From Carposina sasakii (lineage: Eukaryota > Arthropoda > Insecta > Lepidoptera > Carposinidae), in NCBI GenBank assembly GCA_014607495.2, contig CP053150.1, forward strand, positions 5,786,495-5,850,494: a DNA stretch of 64,000 nt, given 5' to 3'. Shown here piece after piece: positions 10,174-19,687 of the stretch; within the stretch, counting starts at the first letter, position 1, and every line of letters starts with the position of its first letter. The notes below the pieces were generated by a model. That model worked only from the letters and a program-made list of their open reading frames with translations, did no database searches and was not told the DNA's origin. A program made the translations under genes and the position numbers.

Positions 10174-11666
10174 TCATCCATGTAGAAGGAGCTTTTTATT
10201 ATTTCAGCTGTTTCAGGATATTTGTGACCTTCATCTTCTGCAACTTGTGTTAAAGTTCGTACCGCTAAGTATGGAGCAGAAGCGGTGCCGAAAGTGACGG
10301 TAAGTAATTTGTACGTTGTAAATTCTTCCCCAGGCTCATCTCTCCAAACTATGCGTTGATACTCAGCATCTTCGTCATTCACAAGTATCTGTCTATACAT
10401 TTTTACAATGTCGCTAACTATTGCTATTTTGTGTTGTCTCCATGCCATAATCAAGGTACGTAAATCATTTTGTATTGTAGGTCCAGTGAGTAAAGTGTCA
10501 TTTAATGAGTACCCCTTTGAACCCTTTGCAGACGCATCGAACACTACTCGTACTTTTGTAGTATCTTTGTCGTTTCTTATGACAGCGTGATGTGGTAAGT
10601 ATAATACGTCTTCTTTGTCTTCATTAGCTATTATCATGTGTCCTAGATCACGATATTCTTGTATAACTTTACTATATTCTTCTTTAAGCTTTGTATCATA
10701 TTTAAATCTTTTTTCGAGTTGTTGTAATCTAGATATAGCTATTTTCTTTGTCTCTCCACATTTTTTCACAGGTGTTACTATATTTTCTTTGAAAGATAAG
10801 TTGACTTTGTATCTTCCAGTATCTATTCTAGTTGTAGTTTTCTTATATATGTTTTCACATCTCTCTTCCTCTTTTGTCATCTTTCTTTCAGCAGTATATG
10901 TTTCGTTTTCTATTTCCCAGAATTTTTTAAGTGTATTATCTTCACACATACATAAATGCATACTAATTATTTCTTTTTGTTTTTCAGGTTTTGTGTTGCT
11001 AGTATCACCAGATAGAATCCAGCCTAGTTGTGTACTCTGTGCTATAATCCCAGTTGGACTCTTCAGTAATCCAGTATCTATGATTTTACTATACACATCG
11101 GCGCCTAGCAGTATATGGATTTTATTTGGCAAATTAAATCCAGGATCTGCTAATGTAATACTCTCTATCTGAGGCCAGTTAGATACTGTAATTGGCTGTG
11201 TAGGTAAGTTGTTAGTTATTGATTTCAGAACATATGCTTTAACGAGGACAGTGAAGTTTGTATTGCATCTAGACTTCAGGTTTACTTCAACCATATACTT
11301 CGTACGAAGTGTTTTTCCTTCACTCAATCCCGAGACCACGCCGTTGATTTTAACTCTCTTCAAACTCAAAGTCTGAACCAGATCTTCTGTTACGAACGAG
11401 GCCTGTGACCCCTGGTCAATGAGAGCACGGTAGACTTGTTTCTGACCATGGCGCGCAGCCACGTCCACCAGTGCGGTGGCCAATAATATTTGACCAGGTT
11501 GATTTACAAAATGTGATACTATGTTTTGTTTTTGATCTTTTTGACAATCTTCTTTCACAGATTCTTTTCTCTCCGGGTGTAATAATGAATGGTGCTTTTT
11601 CTGGCAGATGCGGCAAGATGTATTTCGCAAACATTTATATGCCATATGATTCGGTATGAGGCAATT
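10170..11666 (-). CDS. BEL Pol, N-terminal part: zinc-knuckle end, protease, RT to YMDD
   Basis: The frame is open from 11765, but homology to BEL proteins begins near 11666 with the second half of the zinc-knuckle region (C-rich, residues 35-62 of the frame). An aspartic protease follows with the D-Q-G motif at residues 117-119 and a hydrophobic second motif near ILLGAD (219-223). RT spans about residues 385-531, including VRVVFDAS, the SDIVKMYRQI block (A motif region, D452) and the catalytic YMDD at 528-531. The frame then hits TGA TGA immediately after YMDD. The next frame (7621-10173) picks up the conserved continuation, so a change of one base, or an equivalent indel, separates the two. 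Upstream it overlaps gag in a different frame. Confidence 0.9.
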   Translation of the reverse strand, partial: NCLIPNHMAYKCLRNTSCRICQKKHHSLLHPERKESVKEDCQKDQKQNIVSHFVNQPGQILLATALVDVAARHGQKQVYRALIDQGSQASFVTEDLVQTLSLKRVKINGVVSGLSEGKTLRTKYMVEVNLKSRCNTNFTVLVKAYVLKSITNNLPTQPITVSNWPQIESITLADPGFNLPNKIHILLGADVYSKIIDTGLLKSPTGIIAQSTQLGWILSGDTSNTKPEKQKEIISMHLCMCEDNTLKKFWEIENETYTAERKMTKEEERCENIYKKTTTRIDTGRYKVNLSFKENIVTPVKKCGETKKIAISRLQQLEKRFKYDTKLKEEYSKVIQEYRDLGHMIIANEDKEDVLYLPHHAVIRNDKDTTKVRVVFDASAKGSKGYSLNDTLLTGPTIQNDLRTLIMAWRQHKIAIVSDIVKMYRQILVNDEDAEYQRIVWRDEPGEEFTTYKLLTVTFGTASAPYLAVRTLTQVAEDEGHKYPETAEIIKSSFYMDD

Positions 11667-12726
11667 AAAGATTATTATTTTGTACAAATTCAGTTCTATC
11701 TTTATATGACTGTTTTGCAAACTGACTACATTGGTAAATATGATGATTTTCCTTACAGAACGCACATCTAGCTGTTTCTACAGAGGCGTGAAATGTCTTA
11801 GGTTTGTTGGGTTTTTGTGTATTTTCAACCATCTCTAAAGTTCTAAATCTGGTTTCTAAAAATTGTTTCAATGTGTCATATTCAGTAAATTCATTGCCCT
11901 CTGAAGAAATATGTTGTTCCCATAATCTAAGAGATTCTGTGTCTAATTTTGAAACTGTCATATAAATAATGATCGCATCCCAATGGTTGACCTCTAGACC
12001 AAGATTCTTTAATGAATTCAAACATTCATCTGTAGTATCCAAGAGTTGTTTTATAAATAATGCAGATTCATTAGATATATTTTTAATCCCAAAAAGTCTC
12101 TTAAAGATGCAATTTGATATGTATTTTTTGTTATTGTAACGATTAAGTAATGTTTTCCAAGCCAGATCATAATTTTGACTAGTTATAGATATAGGTTTCA
12201 ACAGCTGTTCAGCTTCTCCAGTCAAACTAGATTTCAAGTAATGTAATTTTTGTACATTATCTAATGTTGAATTTGTATGAATAATCGAATTAAATAAGTC
12301 GTGAAACGACGGCCAGTCAGTATATTTGCCAGAAAAGGTAGTTATATTTATTCTCGGTAATTTGATCTCCGCAGATGTAGTTTTGTTTTGTGATATAATT
12401 TGCGATTTCGTGTTATCGGCAAGCATAAGTTCAGCTAACTTTGTTTTTAATTCACTTTTATAGGTTATGTATATCTCCTCGCATTCAAAATAGACATCAT
12501 CCGCAAAATAACCCAAAGCGCTTCTTTGTTCTTTAGGGATATAAGCTATGAGTTGATCGTGAGTTGATCTAAATGATTGCCAAGTTTTCTCCAACGTTTC
12601 TAAACGCGTATCTATATAACTTAATACGATTCTCGTCTTCGGTGATTTATGATAATTAATTTGTGCAGTTTTAATCTGACTAAATCTATCATCCTGCATA
12701 CTAAGTAGTTGATTTATTTTTTCCAT
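11665..12726 (-). CDS. BEL Gag, truncated by frameshift
   Basis: 353 codons from the first ATG in frame (12724-12726); an upstream extension to 12750 begins with TTG and is not needed. The middle of the protein has the Gag block found in BEL elements (DUF1759-like: LPRINITTFSGKYTDWPSFH and the following GEAEQLL region). The C-terminus has the first cysteine/histidine knuckle, CAFCKENHHIYQC. The frame stops at TAA (11665-11667) where a second knuckle normally continues; that knuckle's latter half is found in the Pol frame. In intact BEL elements I know, Gag and Pol are usually one open frame, so this stop looks like a deletion of a few bases that also removes the first cysteine of the knuckle. 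Gag packages the RNA and forms the particle. Confidence 0.88.
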   Translation of the reverse strand: MEKINQLLSMQDDRFSQIKTAQINYHKSPKTRIVLSYIDTRLETLEKTWQSFRSTHDQLIAYIPKEQRSALGYFADDVYFECEEIYITYKSELKTKLAELMLADNTKSQIISQNKTTSAEIKLPRINITTFSGKYTDWPSFHDLFNSIIHTNSTLDNVQKLHYLKSSLTGEAEQLLKPISITSQNYDLAWKTLLNRYNNKKYISNCIFKRLFGIKNISNESALFIKQLLDTTDECLNSLKNLGLEVNHWDAIIIYMTVSKLDTESLRLWEQHISSEGNEFTEYDTLKQFLETRFRTLEMVENTQKPNKPKTFHASVETARCAFCKENHHIYQCSQFAKQSYKDRTEFVQNNNL

Positions 12727-13085
12727 GACGAAATGTAGGTAAGTCGACAAAATTCAATAAAATCTCCAAATATTAAAGATATTACGAAGTCTAATTCACC
12801 AAATGCACTAAGTTAATGTTCTGATATAAAAATTCTACAAGTCTTTTAACTTCAAAGGAATATATATTATAAGTTTTTGTTATAATGTAAACGAAACACT
12901 TCGATATTTTTACAAGTCCGAACTATTGAAAATTATTCTAAGTCCACAAACACAATATAGAAATTTTTACAAGTCTTTTTGCTTATCGTCTATTACTTAC
13001 GACCAAGTCCCTTTTTTTTTACTCACAATCACTTTTAACTTTAATCACTAAACCACTTAACACAACACACGCGAAATTATACCGT

Positions 13086-13104
13086 AATCCGGCTCGAAGG
13101 ACCA
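13086..13104 (-). promoter_or_regulatory. Primer-binding site, tRNA-Tyr type
   Basis: Two bases inside the 5' LTR edge, the plus-strand sequence AATCCGGCTCGAAGGACCA equals the 3' end of eukaryotic tRNA-Tyr as I remember it, including CCA. The minus strand (TGGTCCTTCGAGCCGG...) would anneal to that tRNA to prime reverse transcription. Confidence 0.8.
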
Positions 13105-13106
13105 AA

Positions 13107-13273
13107 TGGCTGCGGCGTATCGTACCAAGAGGCCTTTAAATGAAACAACCGGAATAGAGGAAAGAACAGTGTATTGACATTAATTTGAGTTGTATCGGTG
13201 GAGAACACGACGTCTAACGATAGCGCGTTTTAAAGTTACGTGTGCTGCCATCTATGAGCAGTTGGTGTGAACA
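13107..13273 (-). repeat. 5' LTR of BEL element
   Basis: 167 bp, identical by eye to 7403-7569. It would contain the element's promoter on the minus strand. I could not place a TATA box or start site with confidence. Confidence 0.95.
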
Positions 13274-13278
13274 GACTT

Positions 13279-13856
13279 AGATAGACCAATTTTTATTCGT
13301 TTTTTATCGATTCGATTTGAGACTTAAGATTTTAGACTTACTCGTAGTTCCTAGGTCATTGTAGACTTCTTAGTTATGGTTTCAATGGCGTATATACGAG
13401 TATTAAAGTTAAGTTATGATAATAAAGTCTCTGTGATCTTATATGTTCTTCCTACGTAGAAGGTTATTATTACTACAATATCATTGTAATAGCCCACGCG
13501 AATTACCACCACATTTAGTGTGTGTATTTATCTCGAAGCCTGTTTTACAATAGATATTTTAATATGTCAAGAGATTTATACAAATACAGGGTCGTAAGGT
13601 AAATTTAGCATTACAATTATTTTCCTACTATACCTAGGCAAAATTCAGTCAGACCATGATTTAAAAGAGAAAACTAAATATTTACAATCCATTATTTATG
13701 GATATATAAAATTCTATACCTCATCAATGTTTCACTATTATTTTAATGATCGCGTTCCTAGAAACATATTATTTCGTACAATCGTACTGTTTACGTAATA
13801 ATGTATATTGTATGTGTAATAAAAAAATATTTCATTTTGATAATTTCATAAACATA
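13279..13856. other. Unannotated AT-rich stretch
   Basis: Nothing recognised between the BEL target duplication and MITE C copy 2. Confidence 0.5.
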
Positions 13857-14258
13857 CAGGGTGTTTGTGACAGCCAGGCAAATATTAATATCATGACTTC
13901 AGACCATGATTCTGACGCGGAAAATATTCTAAATTTTCGCAGGAAATATCCAAAATTTTATGACATTTTTTACATATTTTAAAGAAAAAATAATTTAGTT
14001 CGTTTAATTAGGCCTTAGATAATTACTGAAAAATAAAAAACCAAAAGATGATTTTCAAAAAAAAGTTGCTTTCAAAAAAATTAAAATACTGATCGACCCT
14101 AAGGGAGAGTCACAAGTGATCCAAAAAACAGCAACAAACCCATAATCCCGTCACAGGATCGCCCGATACAATTGGCGCGGAGAGATAATCAAATCAAAAA
14201 TACATTTCCTGCGAGTACATTCTTGTTCAGTATTTGCCTGGCTGTCACCCACACCATG
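13857..14258 (+). mobile_element. MITE, family C copy 2
   Basis: Ends CAGGGTGTTTGTGACAGCC and ...GGCTGTCACCCACACCATG are inverted repeats; TA lies on both sides. Interior matches 4343-4802 with small deletions. Non-coding. Confidence 0.75.
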
Positions 14259-15060
14259 TATAAATGGCTCAATCATTTTATTGTACAAACCAAATTACAG
14301 ATTACATAACTTTCTACACACTACGCAGAGAGAACATCTACGCTCGTAGCCACCGTAGACCGTAGTCGCTTCGTAGCTATACTCGTAGCACTCAAAGACG
14401 AATTTCACGAGCCATTACCTCAGCTGTGTACAGTCTTAAGTACAGCCTACGTGATATGCGTTACATTAAATTACATTTGCAGCGGATGAGTTACATTTAT
14501 ATTTATCCCACTTTGGATGCGTGTATTTTTTAGATTTAAATTGAAGATAAGAGCTTTTTGCTTTGGTTGAAGTCCATTAGGATTTTTGAGTTGTATTTAA
14601 ATAAAGTTCAAAGATTTGTTTTATATATTCAACTTAATGTTTGCTTTTTATCAAACAAAGTTGTAATATTTCCAGGATAATATTTTCTGTGTAGGATAAA
14701 AGTAGTTACGTCCCAAAAGAGCTTCCAATATTAGTTTTTCGCTCATAATTTTCACGAACATTAATGTTGACTTTCTTCACGACAAATCCAATTTATATCT
14801 AAATGGGAGCAAAAACCACGTGAAACGTCACATTTGATATGATAAAATCTCGAAAATTCACCTTAATCATGGTATACAAATACGCCGATATAGGAAATGA
14901 ATTTTCGGTATGAGAGTGGAAAATGCCAAATATTTTATCTCAGTCTTAAAATTCCGATTCTAAACTCAAACGAGGCATCAGATGCGGATACCAATCAATC
15001 GCATAAAATACTGGAATAATCGTTTTTTTTTTATAAAACTCGCTTCCATTTGAAAATGTT
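14259..15060. other. Unannotated stretch with a CGTAG-rich block
   Basis: Mostly AT-rich and unassigned. At about 14339-14392 a more GC-rich block repeats CGTAG/CTCGTAG several times at irregular spacing; this resembles low-complexity text seen in lepidopteran repeats. Confidence 0.4.
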
Positions 15061-15071
15061 TCGATGCCTCG

Positions 15072-15345
15072 GGTTTTTAACCGACTTCAAAAAAAGGAGG
15101 AGGTTCTCAATTCGTCTGTATGTATAATTTTTTTTTATGTATGTTCACCGATATTTCCGTCAATTATAAACGGCTTTCAAAATTTTTTTTTTTGTTGGAT
15201 AGAGTTCACTTCTGAGGTGGTCCCATTTTCACCAGGTCAGGATCTGATGATGGGATCCAGGAGAAATCAAGGGCAACCACCGAAAATTGTATGCACGCAT
15301 GGTGCTTTTGTTACGTAATCATGTCTTACTCAGGTATATGCTTCA
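15072..15345 (+). repeat. AACCGACTTC-type lepidopteran repeat, left part
   Basis: Begins TTAACCGACTTCAAAAAAAG and continues with the GGAGGAGGTTCTCAATTCG block and TTATGTATGTTCACCGATAT, text I recognise as a very common lepidopteran repeat. It leads directly into the minisatellite, which may be an expanded internal part of the same element. A related short end (AACCGACTTC) is at 17355. Confidence 0.6.
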
Positions 15346-15350
15346 GGGTG

Positions 15351-16283
15351 TCAACATCTAATGCTGCTGTGCTGATGATGAAGCTACAGAACTCCTTAAC
15401 GGTTAGGAGTTTGGATACAGTACTGCAATTGATCAATGGAAACTATTTAGTAGTATGTAGGGCTAACATGTTACTTGAATCAACATCTGATGCTGCTGTG
15501 CTGATGATGAAGCTACAGAACTCCTTAACGGTTAGGAGTTGGGAGACAGTACTGCAATAGGTCGATGAAAACTATTTAGTAGTATATAAGGCTAACGTGT
15601 TACTTGAATCAACATCTGATGCTGCTGTGCTGATGATGAAGCTACAGAACTCCTTAACGGTTAGGAGTTGGGAGACAGTACAGCAATTGGTCGATGAAAA
15701 CTATTTAGTAGTGTGTAGGGCTGACGTATTACTCGAATCAACATCTGATGCTGCTGTGCTGATGATAAAGCTACAGAACTCCTTAACGGTTACGAGTTGG
15801 GAGACAGTACAGCAATTGGTCGATGGAAACTATTTATTAGTATGTAGGGCTAACGTGTTACTTGAATCAACATCTGATGCTGCTGTGCTGATGATGAAGC
15901 TACAGAACTCCACAGTACTGCAATTGGTCGATGGAAACTATTTATTAGTATGTAGGGCTAACGTGTTACTTGAATCAACATCTGATGCTGCTGTGCTGAT
16001 GATGAAGCTACAGAACTCCACAGTACTGCAATTGGTCGATGGAAACTATTTATTAGTATGTAGGGCTAACGTGTTACTTGAATCAACATCTGATGCTGCT
16101 GTGCTGATGATGAAGCTACAGAACTCCACAGTACTGCAATTGGTCGATGGAAACTATTTATTAGTATGTAGGGCTAACGTGTTACTTGAATCAACATCTG
16201 ATGCTGCTGTTCTGACGATGAAGCTACAGAACTCCTTAACGGTTAGGAGTTGGGAGACAGTACTGCAATTGGTCGATGGAAAC
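15351..16283 (+). repeat. Minisatellite, eight units of 129 or 108 bp
   Basis: Units start with TCAACATCTGATGCTGCTGT at 15351, 15480, 15609, 15738, 15867, 15975, 16083 and 16191. The first four spacings are 129 bp and the next three are 108 bp; the short form lacks a 21-bp stretch around CTTAACGGTTAGGAGTTGGG. Both lengths are multiples of three, so an open frame runs through most of the array (15597-16340) with the repeated peptide ESTSDAAVLMMKLQN. One more diverged unit lies past an inserted MITE (16711 on). I read this as tandem expansion inside a repeat, not as a gene: there is no ATG context, splice signal or known domain. Confidence 0.85.
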
Positions 16284-16287
16284 TATA

Positions 16288-16668
16288 CAGGATGTTTTTT
16301 TGTGGCCACCTTTAACGAAGGGTACGTATTCTATACATGAAATAAAGTAAGTTTATGCCAAAAAAAAATGCTGGGAAAAAAAATTTATTAAAAAAAAAAA
16401 ATTAAATTCCTTGATCGTGCGAAATTTATAGTGTCTAGTGTTTATGTTAGTTTTTTTATAGACAGATATTAATTATTTTTCGTGAAAAAATCCTGCTACG
16501 CGCGTCTATGTACATTTATGCAGAAAAACGCAGTCTATTTACTCAACTTTGGACCCTAATATTTTGGAAACCAGACACTTCCCAGGTATGCTTCCATGGA
16601 GAAAAATGATCGTGATGATGAGGAGATTCCGTAGTTTTCGGGAACGTTGACGACCAAAAATCATCCTG
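16288..16668 (+). mobile_element. MITE, family B copy 3, inserted in the minisatellite
   Basis: CAGGATGTTTTTTTGTGGCC ... TCATCCTG, 381 bp, with TA at 16286-16287 and 16669-16670. The unit sequence resumes right after it (AGTAGTATGTAGGGCTAAC), so the array is a filled target site and shows that this family duplicates TA. Confidence 0.85.
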
Positions 16669-16670
16669 TA

Positions 16671-16884
16671 TAGTAGTATGTAGGGCTAACTTGTTGCTTG
16701 TGAGGTATACTTGAATCAACATCTGATGCTGCTATGCTGATGGTCAAGCTACAGAACTCCTTAACGGTTAGGAGTTAGGGGACAGTACTGCAATTGGTCG
16801 ATGGAAACTATATATGTAGGGCTAACGTGATACTTATACGGGTAGATACTACTCCTGAGATGGTAATGATGAAAACCTTAGGTA
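16671..16884 (+). repeat. Minisatellite remainder, diverged unit
   Basis: Continues the interrupted array: one full diverged unit begins at 16711 and part of another follows before the next MITE. It carries small insertions and substitutions compared with the left part. Confidence 0.7.
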
Positions 16885-16886
16885 TA

Positions 16887-17273
16887 CATGGTGTTTTTTT
16901 CGTTGCCACCCTTAAATAAGGGTACGTACTCTTTACATCAAATAAAGTAAGTTTATGCAAAAAAAAATGCTGAGAAACGATGTAAATTTTTTTGAAACAA
17001 TTTTTTTATTAGTTACTTGATCGGCGAAATGTATAGTGTCCAGTGTTTATGTTAGTTTTTTTTATAGACAGATATTAATTATTTCTCGTGAAAAATCTTG
17101 CTACGCGCGTCTACGTGCATTCATGCAGAAAAATGCAGTCTATTTACTCAACTTTGGACCCTAATATTTTGGAAACCAGACACTTCCCAGGTATGCTTCC
17201 AAGGAGAAAAATGATAGCGATGATGAGGAGATTACGTAGTTTTCGGGAATGTTGGCGACCAAAAATCTCCCTG
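16887..17273 (+). mobile_element. MITE, family B copy 4
   Basis: CATGGTGTTTTTTTCG ... CTCCCTG, 387 bp, TA-flanked. More diverged than copy 3 at the left terminus. Non-coding. Confidence 0.75.
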
Positions 17274-17329
17274 TATAAACTAGCATCTATTTAAGTCCAC
17301 AACGCATTAACACAACTAAAAATCGAGAA

Positions 17330-17903
17330 ATAAACTGACTTTTAAAAAAAAAATTTAACCGACTTCAAACTTTAACTAAAAAGCGATAAATAACGTAACT
17401 AATTTATCTACTTAATACATATTAAATATCTCAAATTATTTAAATATTTACAACTTAATACCTAATACTTTAACAAACTCATCTTTAACTATTTAAATAT
17501 TTATAATTATCACTTATTTTTTGGAGTCGGTGCCAGCCTAGGTAACGTAGTGTTGATGGACGCGCGCGACTGGCAAAGCCACACACACGGCAAAATATGT
17601 ACAATACGGTGTAGTAGGCAGCGGTAATGCAATTTCCTATTCTTGGTTTTACTATTTAGTGTGGGTCAGTTTTCTTAATTACATTGATTTGTTTGGCTGG
17701 CACCGACTCCAAAAAATATGTGATAATTATAAATATTTAAATAGTTAAAGATGACTTTGTTAAAGTATTAGGTATTAAGTTGTAAATATTTAAATAATTT
17801 GAGATATTTAATATGTATTAAGTAGATAAATTAGTTACGTTATTTATCGCTTTTTAGTTAAAGTTTGAAGTCGGTTAAATTTTTTTTTTTAAAGTCAGTT
17901 TAT
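17330..17903. mobile_element. Foldback element with 209-bp inverted arms
   Basis: The left arm (17330-17538) and right arm (17695-17903) are near-perfect inverted repeats. Each begins ATAAACTGACTTT followed by an A/T run and AACCGACTTCAAAC, and ends with GGAGTCGGTGCCAGCC at the inner side. The 156-bp spacer (17539-17694) is non-coding. The arms are AT-rich and closely similar, with a few substitutions and a length difference in the homopolymer. It could be one foldback transposon or two inverted copies of a repeat. Confidence 0.8.
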
Positions 17904-19227
17904 TGCATTTGTTTTTATTTGTACTCTTGCGGTCGCCCACGAATTCTATCGCGCGAAATGTCGTAATTCCGGAATCGAAGGATATCAAACAGTCAGCTTG
18001 CTATGTGAATCTAGAATGTCTCTAATATTTTAAAATCTAGGATAGTTTAGCTTTACGCATTTAAACTTAATTGATATTATAGTATAGACTAAATTAATAA
18101 ACTTTGCAAAATTATTATTTTTTATTTTGTAAAATGGTTTCTGTGAATTTTTATTTCATTTTTAAGCTACAGACTAGTTACTATTTAAATCAGTTATACA
18201 TAAATGAGTTATTAACAATTTGAATATTCGATCTATCACCTAATATTGATATTACCAAAAAATATTTTTTAGATTTAGGTAAACCTTTTACTAAATAATT
18301 GCAATATTTGGTCAGTACACAAACATCCAAGGGCGCTGTTAACATTTGATTTATAATATCAAAGATTACATACATAACCACTGTATGAAATATTTTGTTA
18401 TTGCTGTGCAATAGCATTATTTGGCGTTAATTTAGATAATTATACCAATAAATTCTCATATTATTGATTAATTTTCTTTGAGTAAAATCATATTTTATTT
18501 TTTACAAATTACTATGAGTACATGTGTGACTCATAGTAATATGCTTTGTTAAATACTCAAGCTGTTATATTTAACGGCGGTCATTAGGGCATGCTAAAAG
18601 CCATTAGCCAACCTCCCTGAAAATTATAATATCGGAATACACTGGTAAATATGTTCATATTATATTATTTATTATCTCATCTTTAAGAAAGGGTGTGAAA
18701 ACAAAATAAGCAACATATTAATCTACATTTCATTTTATAAAATTTAGAAATAAGTTTCATAAATAAAAATCTAACTAAGATAAACATGATATGAAAATAG
18801 TTATAGTTCAGCAGTCATTTTGAACAAGAATTTTTAGGGTATTCTCGTTAAATTCTCATTCTTTGATATTTTATAAAAGTCATAGCATAATACCTATGGG
18901 TGAACATGGTAAACCTAAACTATAAACTTTCTTTTTTTAAACGTAAACCTAAATATGTATACCCTTCTTATGTCATAGTAATACGAGTAAATAGCTCATA
19001 AATTAAATGGCGACTAAAGATAGGTCCACTACCGAGCACTATTACTTAGACAAGGGTGCACAGTCCATAGTTAATAACGATTTATGGAACCCTTTTGTTC
19101 TGAACGGTTATCTTCACGTTAGCTATTCTTGATTTATCACACGGCAATGCTGTTTATGAAGGAAATGACCAGATTTTTCATAACTGTATTTGAATCATCA
19201 TTTACACCTGTCCCCGCTATGCTAAAC
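17904..19227. other. Unannotated AT-rich stretch
   Basis: No gene supported. It contains a perfect 12-bp inverted pair, ATTACTATGAGT at 18508-18519 and its complement at 18529-18540, with a 9-base loop. Confidence 0.45.
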
Positions 19228-19297
19228 GTAGCTGTGGGATCTCCTTAATTATCCTGAGCTCCGGCTACCCAATATTGGGTACACAGCCGTGTCTATA
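19228..19297 (+). repeat. Short repeat fragment, related to 40204-40318
   Basis: GTAGCTGTGGGATCTCC ... GGGTACACAGCCGTGTCTATA matches the end of 40204-40318. Its right edge is cut by MITE C copy 3. Confidence 0.55.
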
Positions 19298-19685
19298 TAG
19301 GGTGTACGTGACAGCCAGGCAAATACTGAAATGCTGAACAAGTACCATTGTGTTGAGTTATACGACAGTGTTATTTCTCGCAGGAAATGTTTTTTTGATT
19401 TGATTATCAGTAATCTTTGCTCTCCGCGCCGCCAGTTGCATCGAGCCATCCTGTGACTAATTAAATGGGCTTATTGGTTATTGTGTGACACGTTGGTGTT
19501 TTTGTATCACTTGTGACTTTCTATAAGGGTTGATCAGTTACTTGAACTATTTTGAGGCCAACTTTTTTTTTAAAATCATCTTTTGGTTAAAATTTTATTT
19601 TTAAGTCATTATCTAAGGCCTATTTAAACGAACATACTATTTTTTCTGAAGTCATGGTATATGCCTGGCTGTCACAAACACCCTG
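19298..19685 (-). mobile_element. MITE, family C copy 3
   Basis: Inverted orientation compared with 4343-4802 and 13857-14258, with GTGACAGCCAGGCAAATA and GCCTGGCTGTCAC at the two ends and TA flanks. Non-coding. Confidence 0.75.
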
Positions 19686-19687
19686 TA

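Larger units (their letters stand above)
7403..13273 (-). mobile_element. BEL/Pao LTR retrotransposon, full length, frameshifted
   Basis: A 5,871-bp element transcribed on the minus strand. Both ends are 167-bp direct repeats of TG...CA form that appear identical base for base. The flanks are GACTT (7398-7402) and GACTT (13274-13278), a 5-bp target duplication as expected for BEL/Pao. Order on the minus strand: 5' LTR, tRNA-Tyr-type primer site, gag, protease, RT, RNase H, integrase, 3' LTR, the BEL/Pao order. The coding region is broken twice: a frameshift in the gag zinc-knuckle region (about 11666) and one directly after the RT YMDD motif (about 10174-10177). Identical LTRs mean a young insertion, so the breaks are either very recent, inherited from a source copy mobilised in trans, or assembly indels. 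Confidence 0.95.

Noticed and set aside
10615..11172. 185-codon plus-strand open frame
   Set aside because: It lies opposite the BEL Pol coding strand and is a shadow of that gene; no motif of its own.
12724..12750. Longer Gag start at 12750
   Set aside because: The extra residues begin with TTG; the first ATG at 12724-12726 is the sensible start.
15351..16283. CRISPR-like array
   Set aside because: Units are contiguous 108-129 bp tandem repeats without unique spacers, in eukaryotic DNA.
15291..16340. Long open frames across the minisatellite as a protein gene
   Set aside because: The frame follows from unit lengths divisible by three; there is no start context, splice structure or known domain.
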